Part shown: piece by piece, positions 11,155-22,272 of the stretch
Position numbering within the stretch: the stretch's first letter is position 1
Layout: the number at the start of each line of letters is the position of its first letter
Assembly: GCA_002205965.3 (NCBI GenBank)
Contig: NADL03000001.1
Span: 558,001-622,000 of the forward strand
Length of the DNA stretch: 64,000 nucleotides
Source of the DNA: Kappaphycus alvarezii
Taxonomy: Eukaryota > Rhodophyta > Florideophyceae > Gigartinales > Solieriaceae
Reading direction: 5' to 3'
Program-made: the position numbers and the translations under genes
The notes under the pieces: generated by a model
What the model was told of the DNA's origin: nothing
Seen by the model: the letters and a program-made list of their open reading frames with translations, nothing else
Databases searched by the model: none

Positions 11155-12160
11155 TTAACGGGTTAACTTCTGAGTACTTGGCAACAATACTTCTATGATG
11201 TGTTCTTTCAGCACCTGTTCGGTGTAGACCGGGCCGTATCGCAGTTCTATTTGCCGCAATAGATTGTAGTAGGACTCCTCGGGCATCAAAGACGATCGGC
11301 GGAAATTGTACAACTCCGCGTGGGCCTCTGCATTTCCTTTATCTGTGGCATAGGTGCAGAGAAGGTAGTTCACCACTTCAGGAAAGTTTCGGATCATCTC
11401 TGACCGGCTTGAATCCTTGCCATGCGAAATGGTAAGACGAGCTTTTACCAAAGACTCCGCTTGGCCGGTGAGGAATGACTTGATGCACCAAATTGCGGCA
11501 TCTTCCGTAACCCTATTACTATCGCACGCGTCGCGGAAACGCGAGAGAAAGTTAAGCACTGCGATCGGGTCCTCTCCGCTGAATTCGTTCCCTCTCATCG
11601 GAGTATCAAGCTTCTTGCGGAACCGGGGAAAAATTACATGACTGTCTTCTTCTTGGAATCTCCCCGCCGTAACGTAAGACAATAGGTGCGATAGTCCACC
11701 ACCTTGCCGTATTCCTTCTTCAAGGGTTTGATCACTTCTAGGATCATCCCATTCTTCTTCTTTCTTTTGCGACGGCGATCTCTCCCCGACTCGTAGTCAC
11801 TTGACGAACTCGAGGAAGACTCAGGCTCGCTCTCCGAATAGTAGGGGTCATCATCGCTTGGATCGGGATCGCTGTCACTCTCTGAGCGGAAAGCACGCTT
11901 CTTATTTCTCTTCGATTTTTTTCTTTTCTTCTTTCGGCTTCAGCTCTTCTTCCGGCCACGGCGATTGTCATCAGAATCCTCATCGGAATCATCTCCATAC
12001 GAATTGGGGTCATAGCGATATCTGTATTTCTTCTTTGAATTCTTCTTAGAATTCCCCTCACGGAAAGACCTCCTATCCTTCTTGCGGTAGAGGTCACGCC
12101 CGCGAAAGACATCCAAATCCGATCCTTGTTATCCTGCGTTTCCTGGATCCTCTGTACCAC
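11155..12160 (-). pseudogene. Ty3/gypsy Gag capsid with charged linker
   Basis: The upper part (about 12050-11760) codes a linker of alternating Lys/Arg-rich and Asp/Ser/Glu-rich blocks (RKKKRKK, SESDSDPDPSDDD, SESEPESSSSS). It ends in EYGKVVDYRTY, a block I associate with this Gag family. After a one-frame change the capsid-like region runs from 11682 to 11155: FPRFRKKLDTPM, FSGEDPIAVLNFLSRFRDACD, AAIWCIKSFLTGQAE, then NYLLCTYATD and LRQIELRYG. This is the retrotransposon Gag fold, which assembles particles around the RNA. The 175-codon part is unbroken; the junctions are not. Confidence 0.7.
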
Positions 12161-12295
12161 CTATGTTTTTAGACAGCAGAGCGATAATCTCACCCGTAAT
12201 CGCCTGTGTCCGTGCAGAGTTTTGTTGTACCCTTATCGTCAACAAACTTTGGGGTAGTTCGACGACCTGCGCCCGTGGTGGAACCGCAGGGCCTA

Positions 12296-12901
12296 TCATC
12301 GGGAAATATGCTCCACCTCTTTCTTCATAACGGGAAATTTCTCATCGATGGCGTGTTCTTGGGCCAAACGTAAGGTGTCGAAAGTGGGATCGGTCAATAA
12401 CATCGGCATGATTCTTTCCACGTGGTCATGAACGGAAGGAGGGACCTTACTGGCCAGGTAAGTGTCCATCTTCTCCGGAACTATCTCCTCGATACGGGCG
12501 GCGACGAGATTGGAAACGGTTTCCCTAATCATGTCAGGCGCATATTCATGGAAAACTTCCTTCAACCTCTCACTCATATCTTGCTTCCAGTTACTCCGGG
12601 GGGTTCAACTTCGAATGGAGTTGCTCTTCGAACTCCATTGTACTTTTTCGGTAACTTGTTGCGTCACTTCTTTCTCGATGTCTTGAGCGAGCTCCGATCG
12701 GATACTCACTTTTAGCCCTTTTTCCAAACGTAGGATTACTTCGGTGTAGATCCAATGCGTGCGACCAGAGCCGGCACGGTCCATCGACGTTGAAAACGGA
12801 ACGGAGATTCCTGTAGTTGGCGTAAAACGTAACAGACGAAGGTTCCGAGAAGGCGGGGACAAGTGTTTGCCTGCACTGCGGGTATTCACCGTTTCCGTCA
12901 T
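12296..12901 (-). pseudogene. Gypsy Gag N-terminal helical region
   Basis: ATG 12901 opens a frame with IEKEVTQQVTEKV (to about 12640). A short piece MEFEEQLHSKLNPPE follows in another frame, then an ATG at 12577 opens 93 codons with FHEYAPDMIRETVSNLVAARI and KMDTYLASKVP. The repeated 'helix, Ile/Glu/Lys' pattern and the position just upstream of the capsid on the same strand indicate the N-terminal part of Gag. The family is not recognised on its own; the assignment rests on order and strand. At least two frameshifts are needed to join the pieces. Confidence 0.5.
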
Positions 12902-12953
12902 TTCGGTTCGAGACTACGGTAACGGGTGAATACCCGCTGTTCAGGCAGACCAC

Positions 12954-14100
12954 CTGTCCCCGTAGTCTCCTTAGAAGATGTAGTCATAGTTGGCTAAAAC
13001 TCAAAAAGGAAATACGAAAAGGGGTACAACAGGTGATTTTCGAACTCGAACCTCTTGTTTTCTCCGACGGGGGTACCTAACGAAATCTATAAACTCGGGT
13101 TCCTAGGTCGGGAGACCAGAAGATGTTGTGTAGTGGTAAGCACCGCTAGACGTAAAGAATACCAGGAAACGGTAGCTATCCTCGATGAATGGATCTACAC
13201 GATCGGCAATGAAAAACGGAAGCACAGGAACGAGGTTGGCTCACTCTCGGGAACGGTCGTCCAGGACGGAGGTGGCAAAGGAATCCGTAGCTAGGCGCCA
13301 GCGTGTTAGTAGCCATAGGGAATGGGATTACCCGTAAAGGAGTTGTAGTAAAAGGATAAAAGTAGAGTTGGGGGTAGAAGAGGGTATAGGGTGCTTGTCG
13401 TTTACTTAGGAGCTAGGTGGGGAAAGGGATATTAGTACAAGTCCACCCCTACCTGTGGCCAGATAGGGGTGACCCTAATAGTTTCTGCCAGTTGTGCCAA
13501 GAGATCGAGATCACTACTAAAAAACTGCCTATCGTAAATTACACTACATTACACAGTCAATCCCTACGGTTGTCCACATAGTTGACATACGGTGAATCCT
13601 CCTAAAGGTGCGTACACGCGGCGGTACTTTGCACTTCCTCCTCGTCGGGTGATCGTGTCACTACAAACATGTTGAACTGGTTGCCATGATAATTTGTTCT
13701 GATTGTCCCGCGCTTTCAGCTTCTTCGTCTCACTTTAGGTTCTAAGGACAGAGCTAAGGTGCGCGCTGTCGAGATAAATGAGATGTAAATTTAAAATCTA
13801 GTCCGCTCATTGAGAAGGATAGTGTAGCGCCAAGACAAAAGCTGTCTTGCAGATTTTAGTGAATCCATCTTAATGATCCTTTAATTTACACACCAATCCT
13901 TGTTGATATAGAAAGGGTTAGGGTGAAGAATTTCTGAGGGGTTTATATTAGTCTGCATACGCCTTTGCAGAGGCTGAGCAGTTGAAACCCAATTGGCGAT
14001 AGAACAGTTCGAGTAGAGCTCGCCAGATTTTTTGTCAGGCTGGAGTCGTTCTCCGCGAAGAATGATACAACTATTGTGGTTCCAATCGTTGATTCGACAG
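12954..14100. other. Probable retroelement leader and intergenic DNA
   Basis: On the minus strand this is upstream of the gypsy gag and should hold its 5' leader and LTR. I could not find matching LTR ends or a convincing primer binding site. An open frame at 13055-13294 (plus) is unrecognised. Nothing else is supported. Confidence 0.35.
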
Positions 14101-16610
14101 TTTTGATGGCCTTGATGGTGATGTCATTGCATGAGAGCTGCGACAACTGGTAATTTGAAACAACCAGGCCTGCGTCTTCTGCGTGTCTATGAACATGCCA
14201 AAGCGGCGGCCGGCCTTCCCTTAAATGGAGTCCAACAGGCTTGGGACGTATCGAAAGGGGATAATGATGTTGCCGTCAGCCATACCAGGCCTGAATTGCG
14301 AAGTATAAGAGGGAGCAGCTCCGATGGGGAAGGAACCCGTGGATTCCGATTTCGAAGCGGTGCCTGTCTAGGAGGTCACCATGGTGGGTCCCGTCGCAGA
14401 TTTTAGGGTGTACAGTCCTGATGAAGAGATTCAAGGATCTTTCATATGCATTGAGGACGAGGCAGACCGCCTATGGAGCTCGCTTGCAGATCAAAATCAG
14501 AAAGCTGGAGCGTTCCACCGGTCAAAGGCGTTCGTGAGATCAATTCTGAGGATTACATAGTCCTGATTTCTGAACGTTGATGATGTTTACTGTAGAGCGT
14601 GAATTATGGCTTCCATTCCGTTGTGGAACCCACAGAGTGCTGCAGAGGCCTAGGGTAGAAAAGAACTGGAAGTCGCTACTCACTCTGGCTGCAAGGAGGC
14701 GTGCCACTATTCTTCAGTATAGTACGCCCATGGCGATGGGCCGCAAAGATGGAGGTCAGAGAGGCACTTGGGTGTGGCAATCAAGGTTGCCCGGACAAGT
14801 AGGGTTGTAATAGGATTGGGGCCTTGCCAAATTGGTAGTTTATTGACGAAGGCCATGAGTGGGGAGAGTGCATTGGCTTGGTTTTCCGCTTCTGCGGACG
14901 CAAATTAGAGTACCTGGAGTATGAGAGGAGCATGCCGTCCAGTCCGGGGCATGATGTCGGCTCATGCTTTGCAGGGCTCGTCTTATTTTTGACTGGGCGA
15001 AGGGAGTAGGCGCCGGTAGCTCGAAGGAAAGGGTTGAAGTGGTGGTTCAAAGGGGTTGAGGTGGAGGGTTTGGACTAACGGGAGGGTGCAGCGACAGGGT
15101 GTTCGGGTGGCGTGGTATCTAGAAGGGCAGCAGTTGCTATGGAGATGCACCAATCACGAAAATATAGTTGGAATCGTCGGATTGGTGAGCGTTGGACCCT
15201 TAGTGGGGGGCTGCCGTGTTTAGCGGGGAATATGTCTGTGCATCAGTTTTTGCCATTGACCTTGTCTAGCAAGAGTGATACGGTTTCGGAGAGTGGAAAT
15301 AAAGCCCACTGATGTTCGTATTCTGGTTTCATAGTCGTCCGTTCCAGCGAAGAACCAGCTTGGGAACAGCGAGACTTCGAGCAAGGAAGATGATGCGAGT
15401 GTGCCCTGTTCGGGCTGATGCATAGCTTGAGAAATGGCCGTGATTTATCGGTGCAGATTGGAGCGGAGGCAATTTAGAAGGTACTTTAGTGTGGATATTC
15501 ACGGCGGGAAATCCATATTGGGGCCGGGCATTGTTGTTCTTTGTTTGTTTCGCGCTTCATGTGGTCGTGGATGTGGTGGTGGGCGGTTGAGCTGGATGAG
15601 CAGTGGTCGAAGATCCTGTGAGGCAGGGACGTGTTGTGGTCGTGCAATAGTGGCGGGCTAGGTTGCTGGCCAGGCGCGGCGAAAATATCTTGCATATCGT
15701 CGTGCGGTGATGATTTTGCTCGGCGGGCTCACGTGGGAGTAGGCCGGGGCGCGGCCAAGAAATTGGGGGTCGTTGAAGAGGGTGTGTACAGCCAGTTCAG
15801 CCATCTAGGTCGGCGCTTTTCAAGCAGCACCTACACGCCATTCGCCATCGGATGCCGCGCAGTTGCAACGTGAAAAGCGGCTGGGGCGGCTAAGAGCGAT
15901 CAGGTCTGTGGTCTTTGCGGTTGCGGCCGCTTCGGCGAAGTGCTCAGTGGGGGCTGGCACATCGCGTACTGCGGCGGCGGCAGTGGGCAGGGTAAGGGCG
16001 CGTCCAACCGGAGTGAGCGGGGTGGCTTCGGCGGCGGCGGCAGAGGCATGGGCGACTAGTGCCGGGGCGGTCGGGATGTCGGCAGGACGTCGGCTGCTGC
16101 AGCCAGGGACGCTTGCGGGGCGGGGCAGGCTAGAGGCTGTCGGTTGGGGCGCTGCCATACTGGGAAGCGGTTGCTTGCTGAGATAGGAGGTCAGCGGTTG
16201 CGTAGCGCAGGCGTTGGAAACGGCGGAACGTAGACGGGGGGTTCTCAGGGATTTGGCTTCGTTCAGACGCCGGCGGCGAACTACTCCGCATGGGCAGGTG
16301 GAAAGAGGGGGCCCGAGCTCACTTCCATAGCGAGCAGGTGTCGGCGGACGGCGGACAGGCGGTGGCGATGGATGGCAGGTGGCGTGCTGGAAAGTGTATG
16401 CATGCGTGGGCCGCAGGGGTTGATAAGAGTAAGTAGACTCCATATACGGTAGAACTGTGAAGTAAGGTTGGTGAAAACAACGAATAATGGAGATCCGCAG
16501 CAGTGTTTTATGAAGATCCCCAGAATGAGTACACTTTGCAATACAGCTACACGTACTGTATATAAAACCACCCTCTAAGGAATATTGGGCTTGCTGTACC
16601 ACTGTATTTC
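14100..16610. other. GC-rich block with unresolved coding potential
   Basis: GC content is clearly above that of both flanks. From 15860 to 16190 all frames are nearly open and give Ala/Arg-, Gly- or Pro-rich low-complexity translations, for example a minus frame 15820-16602 (Ala/Pro/Ser-rich, 260 codons) and a plus frame 15863-16186. That is expected of GC-rich low-complexity DNA and does not prove a gene. Around 14400-14830 plus-strand segments look codon-like but are broken by stops. No domain is recognisable. It may be a decayed GC-rich gene or mobile element. Confidence 0.35.
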
Positions 16611-16652
16611 CCGTCGCCCGATCCGCGACTGCTTAATGTAGCACTGAATACA

Positions 16653-16697
16653 GCTGACCATGTCTTTCAAACATTAAAACACCCCGAACCTTTCCCC
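16653..16697 (+). repeat. Dispersed intergenic motif copy
   Basis: CTGACCATGTCTTTCAAACA, then TTAAAACACCCCGAACC and TTTCCCC. Same order of blocks as the copies at 58194, 58270 and 60594. Confidence 0.5.
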
Positions 16698-17414
16698 GTG
16701 AAGATAAAAGGCCATCAGAAGAGGTAAAAAGCCGGAGGTTGAAAACAATTATCCAAATGTGTTGTGTGGGGCGGGTCACGGAAGGCTTTTCGAACACCCT
16801 AGTTGTGCACAATTTCCGCTGAGCAGGTCATAAAGAGTTCGAAATAGTGAGCTAGGTCGCTCTCAATGACCACAAGTCTTGCAGGTAGCCATCTTGAGCC
16901 CATAAAAAGAACTAATGGAGAGCTTTAAAGGCAATCCTTAAGAAGTGGGGGATTTTTACGGGGACCATTTCAAAAAAACTTTATCTGGATAAAATGACCC
17001 CGAGTCTTTCATTGTTTACTTTCCAACCCGTGCAGATAAAAATCCGACTCCAAATTACGCAAAAGCAATTTGCCTCTTCCTTTCCTAGTGTGGTGGTGGA
17101 GAAGGAATGTTCACTGACATTTTGAATTTAAGTTCAAACCTGGCACCAAATGGAGTCGGAATGTAGTTTTCGGGGTACCAAAGGCGAAGAGATCGTGGTG
17201 AAGATGAAGTAGAGTTGAGTTGCGCGAAAAAAACTAAGCACGAGTTCAATCGGAGAGCGATAAAGGGCGACAGCGAGATATTTCTCGTAATACAGTAGGC
17301 TGCGAGGTAGATCGGAACTAGTGGTTGATTCTCGTAGAGTTCTCTATACTGGTGAGAGTCTGAGATGATAGGCTGAATCAAAAGCAAATGAATGCTCTTT
17401 TGCACGGAGAAGAC

Positions 17415-17434
17415 CTAATGTAACGTTACATTAG
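17415..17434. repeat. 20-bp perfect palindrome
   Basis: CTAATGTAACGTTACATTAG is a perfect inverted repeat with no spacer. It lies in otherwise featureless intergenic DNA. A symmetric protein-binding site or the join of two inverted-repeat ends would both look like this. Confidence 0.6.
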
Positions 17435-17504
17435 CGGCCTGGAGCTACCCTTCGAAGTATCTCACGAGATTAAAAGCTTTCGGAAATGCCTTCGCTACTT
17501 CCTG

Positions 17505-17541
17505 AAGAAAGAAGTTTAATGCATTCAGTATCTACTGAGGA
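17505..17541 (+). repeat. Direct repeat copy 1
   Basis: Contains AGTTTAATGCATTCAGTATC then ACTGAGGAC. The same string recurs at 19098-19134 with a 2-base CT insertion. Flanks outside the repeat do not match. Confidence 0.6.
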
Positions 17542-19097
17542 CTGCGCACGTCCTAACTATACGGCTAAGGAGACAGCTTGAAATTAATTGTATTTAAAAC
17601 CAGGACGAACTAGCCTATTTTATTTGAGGTGCTCTATAACAGCCAGTCGGAGAAAATATTTGTACAGATCGTTTCGACGACTCTGCGCTCCAGATATGTT
17701 TGAAGCTGCATCATACCACTATGATTTAAATGCTCTAGCGCATTTTTCTTCGCATATATCATTGTCAAAGCTATACAGTTCCCTTTCATTGCTTATTCTT
17801 GCAACTATTGTATGATATAAGAAAAAAATCGAAAAGATGTCATCGAGGTAGCAGTATTGAACGTCAGCAGACTACAGGACTCGAGAACGCCATAAAGTCA
17901 TGGGAAAAGCGTGTTGAACGTGCATCCGTAAACTAGATTGGAAACGAATAGCGCCAAAAGCCCTACGTTCGGCTCCCAGTTAAGAAGGGCGTTATAGTAC
18001 AGGACGAGGTTTTGATCAAATGTGGAAGACTCTGCTCGCCAAATCAAATACTTTTTTACAAGCTTGTTAGTACGAAAAAGTCGCTTCCGGTGATGAAACC
18101 GAAAATGCGAGCAATTCTTTTCTCAAACCAAATGACGTTGTAATTTGAGTCTACACCTAGTTATACAGGGATGGAATGAAGGCCTTGCCGACAGCCGTAG
18201 TGTAATAGATTGTATTACTATTTAGTTTTCATTACCCAGATGGAAATTCCTTGGCTGCACCGAGACAGCCTTCTACACGACAAAGTGGTGGCTAAGATTG
18301 TTTGTAACCTCTTGAAAGCTCCTAATTGAATAGAATGCCGAGAAGGTTGATATTTCAGCATCAAGGGCCCAGTAATGTGAAAGACATGGTTCACAGTGGA
18401 AGGACTAATAATAAAAGAAGCATCATCGTTTCTAGATAAAACTGCCCCCTGAAGAATCGTAATGAGAAACTAAGCATCAAATCGGGTGTGTACCGTTCCA
18501 ATAGACTAGTTTGTACCATGTCTGCGTGATAGACATGTAAATGTGTATGCAGGAAAGTAAGAAGAGACTTGAATGTTTTCGGTTAGTCAAAACATTTTTA
18601 TGCGGTCCTGCCTTGCCCAAAGGCAGGACATAACATAACATAGACTTGACTTGGTATACTCGGGCATGAGCAGATGAAAGCACATGGTTTGCGATGAGTT
18701 TGAGTTTCCTCCGATAATAGAAGGAGAATGAGGGTTGATAGAAACTCGAAATGGCTGAAATTAGTGTAGCACAAACTTTGTAGTTGGCAAGAAAAAGACA
18801 AACGACGAGGATACTCGAAAGAGCGGCCCCGACAATACTTTGCTTCCCTTTTTCCTGTAAATTAAACTGTTCTGTCTGGGGGATAGCGAACTGTACCGAC
18901 ATATTGTATTGTCACCGGATGGTTGACGGAGGCTGATATTCTGATTCGGACGCTTGAAGATCTTTGCGCATCGATCTCAGCGAAGAGCACGTGATGTGGT
19001 GGTTTTCGATGGTCACTTGAAATAGGATTCCATACACGTGGCAACAAAAGATGTTTCCCGGTAAAAATTTAGGGGTAAGCTATAAACAAGAAAGAAA

Positions 19098-19134
19098 GGA
19101 AAGAAAGTTTAATGCATTCAGTATCTCTACTGAG
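19098..19134 (+). repeat. Direct repeat copy 2
   Basis: Same orientation as the copy at 17505-17541, about 1.6 kb away. The distance and orientation would fit the edges of an insertion, but no terminal repeats or element coding sequence lie between them. Confidence 0.6.
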
Positions 19135-19288
19135 GACAGTGTAGTTTGAAAACGGTGCGATGAGGATGGATAGTGTTGGGATCGGTAGCAGTAAATTTGC
19201 TGAGTTGTGTTTAGTATAAGCATAACGAAAAATTGGGTTTGCCCTGAAGAAACTATAATTATAATTGCTTCAGTGATTATACGGACAG

Positions 19289-20185
19289 TTGTACAGTACA
19301 GTACTGTACTGCACATGCGTTTCTAGACAATTTTTTGCCCCTGAAAGAAATAAACGCGTGTATACGCGTATATCAAAAATTAGTTTACAGTACTCGAGTA
19401 GGTTTAATCCCTGCTTGAGTGTTTCTGTTTACATATTCTACAAATCAGACCAAAGGCAAGTCGATTCCAGTTGACCACACCATACTTGTCACTACAGACC
19501 AATGATGCAACCTTTGAAAAGCAGTTGTCCTGCACAGCACTGTAATACCGCACGGTATATTGTACTTGCTCATTGTTAGAGAGGAAGCGCATGAGTGTTG
19601 CGTTTAGGCGAGGGTGCCAATGCACGATTGCCGACTCGTCGCACTCTGGGAATTTTAGTTTACTGTACTGTACTGTGCAATAAAGTAATAATTTCCGACT
19701 GGTTTTTTGACCCATGCCTCTTGCCATCGATTACGGTAGTACAGAACTTTGTATATCGGACAATGTGAGGGCGATCTATTGGAGCAAAGTGTCGCAAGAG
19801 ATTTTCTTCTCGATTTTCTTCTCGGCAGGGGCTGATATAGGAAACTGGGTGACTTACTACTGTACTGCATACACATGTATACTGTACATATGTGTACAGC
19901 AATGCAGATTGATACAGTAAACGAGGAAAATGCCCTGTTTCAAACGAGCGACGGTCCGTTGGAGTAGCGCAATGTGGCGAAATGGAAAATAATCTCATAG
20001 CATTTGGACAAGAACACAAATTTCATTGTACTGTACAGTACTGTAACTTTGTAAACAGCCGAATTTGTTTTGGATGCAGAGCAGTGTTGGATTTCCTGCA
20101 TGAAATGCGTCCTCGTCTTGAGCCGAACCACGCACTGGCCAAGTACAGTACAGTACAGTACAGTACAGTACAGTACAGTACAGTA
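19289..20185. repeat. Cluster of GTACA / TACTGTA repeats
   Basis: Within 900 bases there are at least five dense runs of the pentamer GTACA and its complement TGTAC: about 19291-19312, 19661-19678, 19858-19895 (looser), 20026-20045 and the long array at 20143-20185. Many junctions form the palindrome ACTGTACAGT. The same short runs recur across the window outside 38-57 kb. No gene is supported between them. Confidence 0.7.
20143..20185 (+). repeat. (GTACA)n microsatellite, about 8.6 units
   Basis: An uninterrupted tandem array of the 5-base unit GTACA, 43 bases long. It is the longest pure array of this unit in the window and lies about 300 bases upstream of the CRTAC1-like gene. Confidence 0.85.
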
Positions 20186-20450
20186 TATACAGGACTTTCT
20201 GAGGAATAAAGTATTTTGGAAATTTTCATAGGGCCTGATCAACAAAAGTTTCTTCGCTTCCCAAACAATGCGCCCTGTTAAGAAGCGCTTCATAGACTTA
20301 TCGCTATTCTTCATTATCCATTTGTACGCCACTTGTTGTTTTCTGTTTGCACTTTGCTGTTTACCGTTATATTAGCAAACACCATCTCAACCGACGCAGC
20401 CGCATCCGGTGCCATTTCCATTTTTGGTGGCATTTTCGTTGCCCTCCATC

Positions 20451-20477
20451 CCCAACCCACCCACCCACCCACCCACC
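20451..20477 (+). repeat. (CCCA)n tract
   Basis: Short tandem CCCA repeat just upstream of the likely start of the CRTAC1-like gene, inside a strongly C-rich strand (about 20440-20700) that also contains a nearly pure pyrimidine segment around 20570-20600. Confidence 0.75.
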
Positions 20478-20481
20478 AACC

Positions 20482-22272
20482 ATGGAATCCACCTTCTCCC
20501 TCTCCCGCAATCGTTACCACACCGTGAGAGCTCCCACCCGGCACCCATTCCACCGCTTCTTCCACCACCATCCTCTTCCTCTCCCTCCTCTCTCTTCAAT
20601 CCGCATCCGTCACACCCGCCCTAGCTCCCCGCTCACTTTCATTTCCCTTTCACACCCACCCATCATCCACATCCACATCCACATTCACCAATCATCCTTC
20701 TCAAATCGGGCCATGCCCCGACCCCAAAATACACCCTATACCTCACGGAGGCCCTACTCACTTGGACCACGTCGATATCCCATCCTTAATTCGCGTCGAG
20801 GATGTCATATCTTTCGAAAACTATTCCGTCGCCGCTGGCATCCGCGAGACCAGACCCAGCACAAAATTTGGTGGCCCTTGTATCGCTGATCTTGACGGTG
20901 ATGGCTACTATGACTTTATTTTGTCCAACCACAATCGCAAAGAACACGCATCTTCTTCAACAACCGCGACGGTACCTTTACCAAATCCGATTTCCAAACC
21001 CGCGTTTTAGATATTCATGGCATTATCGTCGCCTTACGAACTGCAACCGCCCCAGAACGCTTGCTCGCCATTTCTGTGGGGGTGGCAATGGCGGCAACTT
21101 GAAAATCCCAGAGATTTATCTCGCACATCAGAACAGGACCTTTACCGACATATCGGACAAGGATGGCTGGGGTCAGATCGCTACGCGTGGCAGGAATACC
21201 TTGTTTATGGATCTCGCGTTGCGCACTGCGGCAATGAGTCGTGAAAATCTGGGCGGACCCGACGCATTGGTCACAAGTTTTTTGGGCAATGTCGATGTTG
21301 GCCTTCGCCAGTTTGCCTACCGAAATACAAAGGGTAAGTTTAATCTCGAGACAGTTCCCGTCTTTGAGCTTCAGAAGCGCGGTAGGGTCGAGGTCACCGA
21401 TGTCGACGATGATCAGTATGGAAGTGATCAGCACTCGAAATCTCGAATTTTATCGCTTGGTTGCCCCGTTTACCTTTGAAATAGCCACGAAGAGTTTCTC
21501 CCACCAGATTTGCACATTCCCGAGCTTTCCGTCACTGCAATTGTCGAGATTGATATTGATAACGACGGCTACTTTGATCTGTACGCCACCCGTGCGAGAA
21601 GGGATCTGACTACCAAGCGCGCACCGGCTATGCTTTTTCCGAGACTGATATTTTTGTACAATCAGGGAGGAAAATATGTCAATATTACAGGGGAGGCGGG
21701 CTTATTTAGCGATGATGATAGCATGGGAGTCACGGCAGGGGATTTCAATAATGACGGATATGTCGATTTGTTTGTAGTCCAATATAGGAACCGACTACTT
21801 TCTTATCAACCAGGGCGACAGGACATTTCAACGTATCGACGGGCTCGTGCCAAAAGATGAAAGCACCATAGGCAATAATGCAGCGGCAATGGACTACGAT
21901 CTCGATGGGCGAGTGGATGTCGTTGTGGGGCACGGAGGAACGGAGTTATTCTTCGGTGTTTACACACTGCTCAAGAATACAATGCCTTTTAGAGACGATA
22001 ATCACTGGCTGCTTGTGAAGGTCGCCAATGAGCCAACAAGAGCAGTCACGGCTCTTCACGCAGTGGTCACGGTCTATGTGAATCGTCAGCGAATGAAGAG
22101 AAGAGTGGGATCGCGCGGGCACAGGGGGGGGTTCGTCTTATATTGATACTGTTCACTTTGGCTCGGCACTGCAACTCGGGTTGACTGTGTGCGAGTGCAA
22201 TGGACGAATCAGACTTTTCGAAAACGTACCAATGTCGCTGCGGATCAAAGGATCTCTTTTGGAGTGGAGTGA
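20482..22272 (+). CDS. CRTAC1-like FG-GAP / ASPIC-UnbV protein
   Basis: A secreted or membrane-anchored beta-propeller protein, probably a calcium-binding extracellular protein of the CRTAC1 type. The start is uncertain: ATG 20482 is out of frame with a hydrophobic signal-like segment (TTILFLSLLSLQSASV, about 20564-20612) that joins the mature part. Evidence for the family: repeated calcium-loop motifs typical of FG-GAP repeats (DLDGDGYYDF about 20890, DIDNDGYFDLYA about 21552, GDFNNDGYVDLF about 21740, DYDLDGRVDVVVG about 21895) and a C-terminal ASPIC/UnbV domain (GSRGHRGG about 22107, then SYIDTVHFG, RVDCVRVQWTNQ). Stop TGA 22270-22272. The frame changes at least seven times (about 20950, 21080, 21420, 21490, 21785, 22130, 22165), some at G runs, while the protein sequence stays conserved. 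I read this as assembly error; a real pseudogene is possible. Converges on SEC13. Confidence 0.75.

Larger units (their letters stand above)
16610..19280. other. Intergenic region with a palindrome and short repeats
   Basis: No supported gene. A 141-codon frame at 18477-18902 (minus, ATG start) contains hydrophobic stretches but no motif, and I treat it as chance. The interval holds a copy of a dispersed motif (16653-16697), a 20-bp palindrome (17415-17434) and one copy each of a 36-bp direct repeat (about 17505 and 19098), listed separately. Confidence 0.45.

Noticed and set aside
13025..13060. Primer binding site for the gypsy element
   Set aside because: The candidate GGTGATTTTCGAACTCGAACC is on the wrong strand for the minus-strand gag and lacks the leading TGG; no LTR end adjoins it.
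18477..18902. 141-codon minus ORF with hydrophobic stretches
   Set aside because: Has an ATG, but no family motif; hydrophobicity follows from T-rich codons in AT-rich DNA.
20333..20527. Alternative N-terminus of the CRTAC1-like gene (hydrophobic frame from 20333)
   Set aside because: Starts at TTG, ends at a stop and does not connect in frame to the FG-GAP region; the signal-like segment at 20564-20612 is contiguous with the mature frame.
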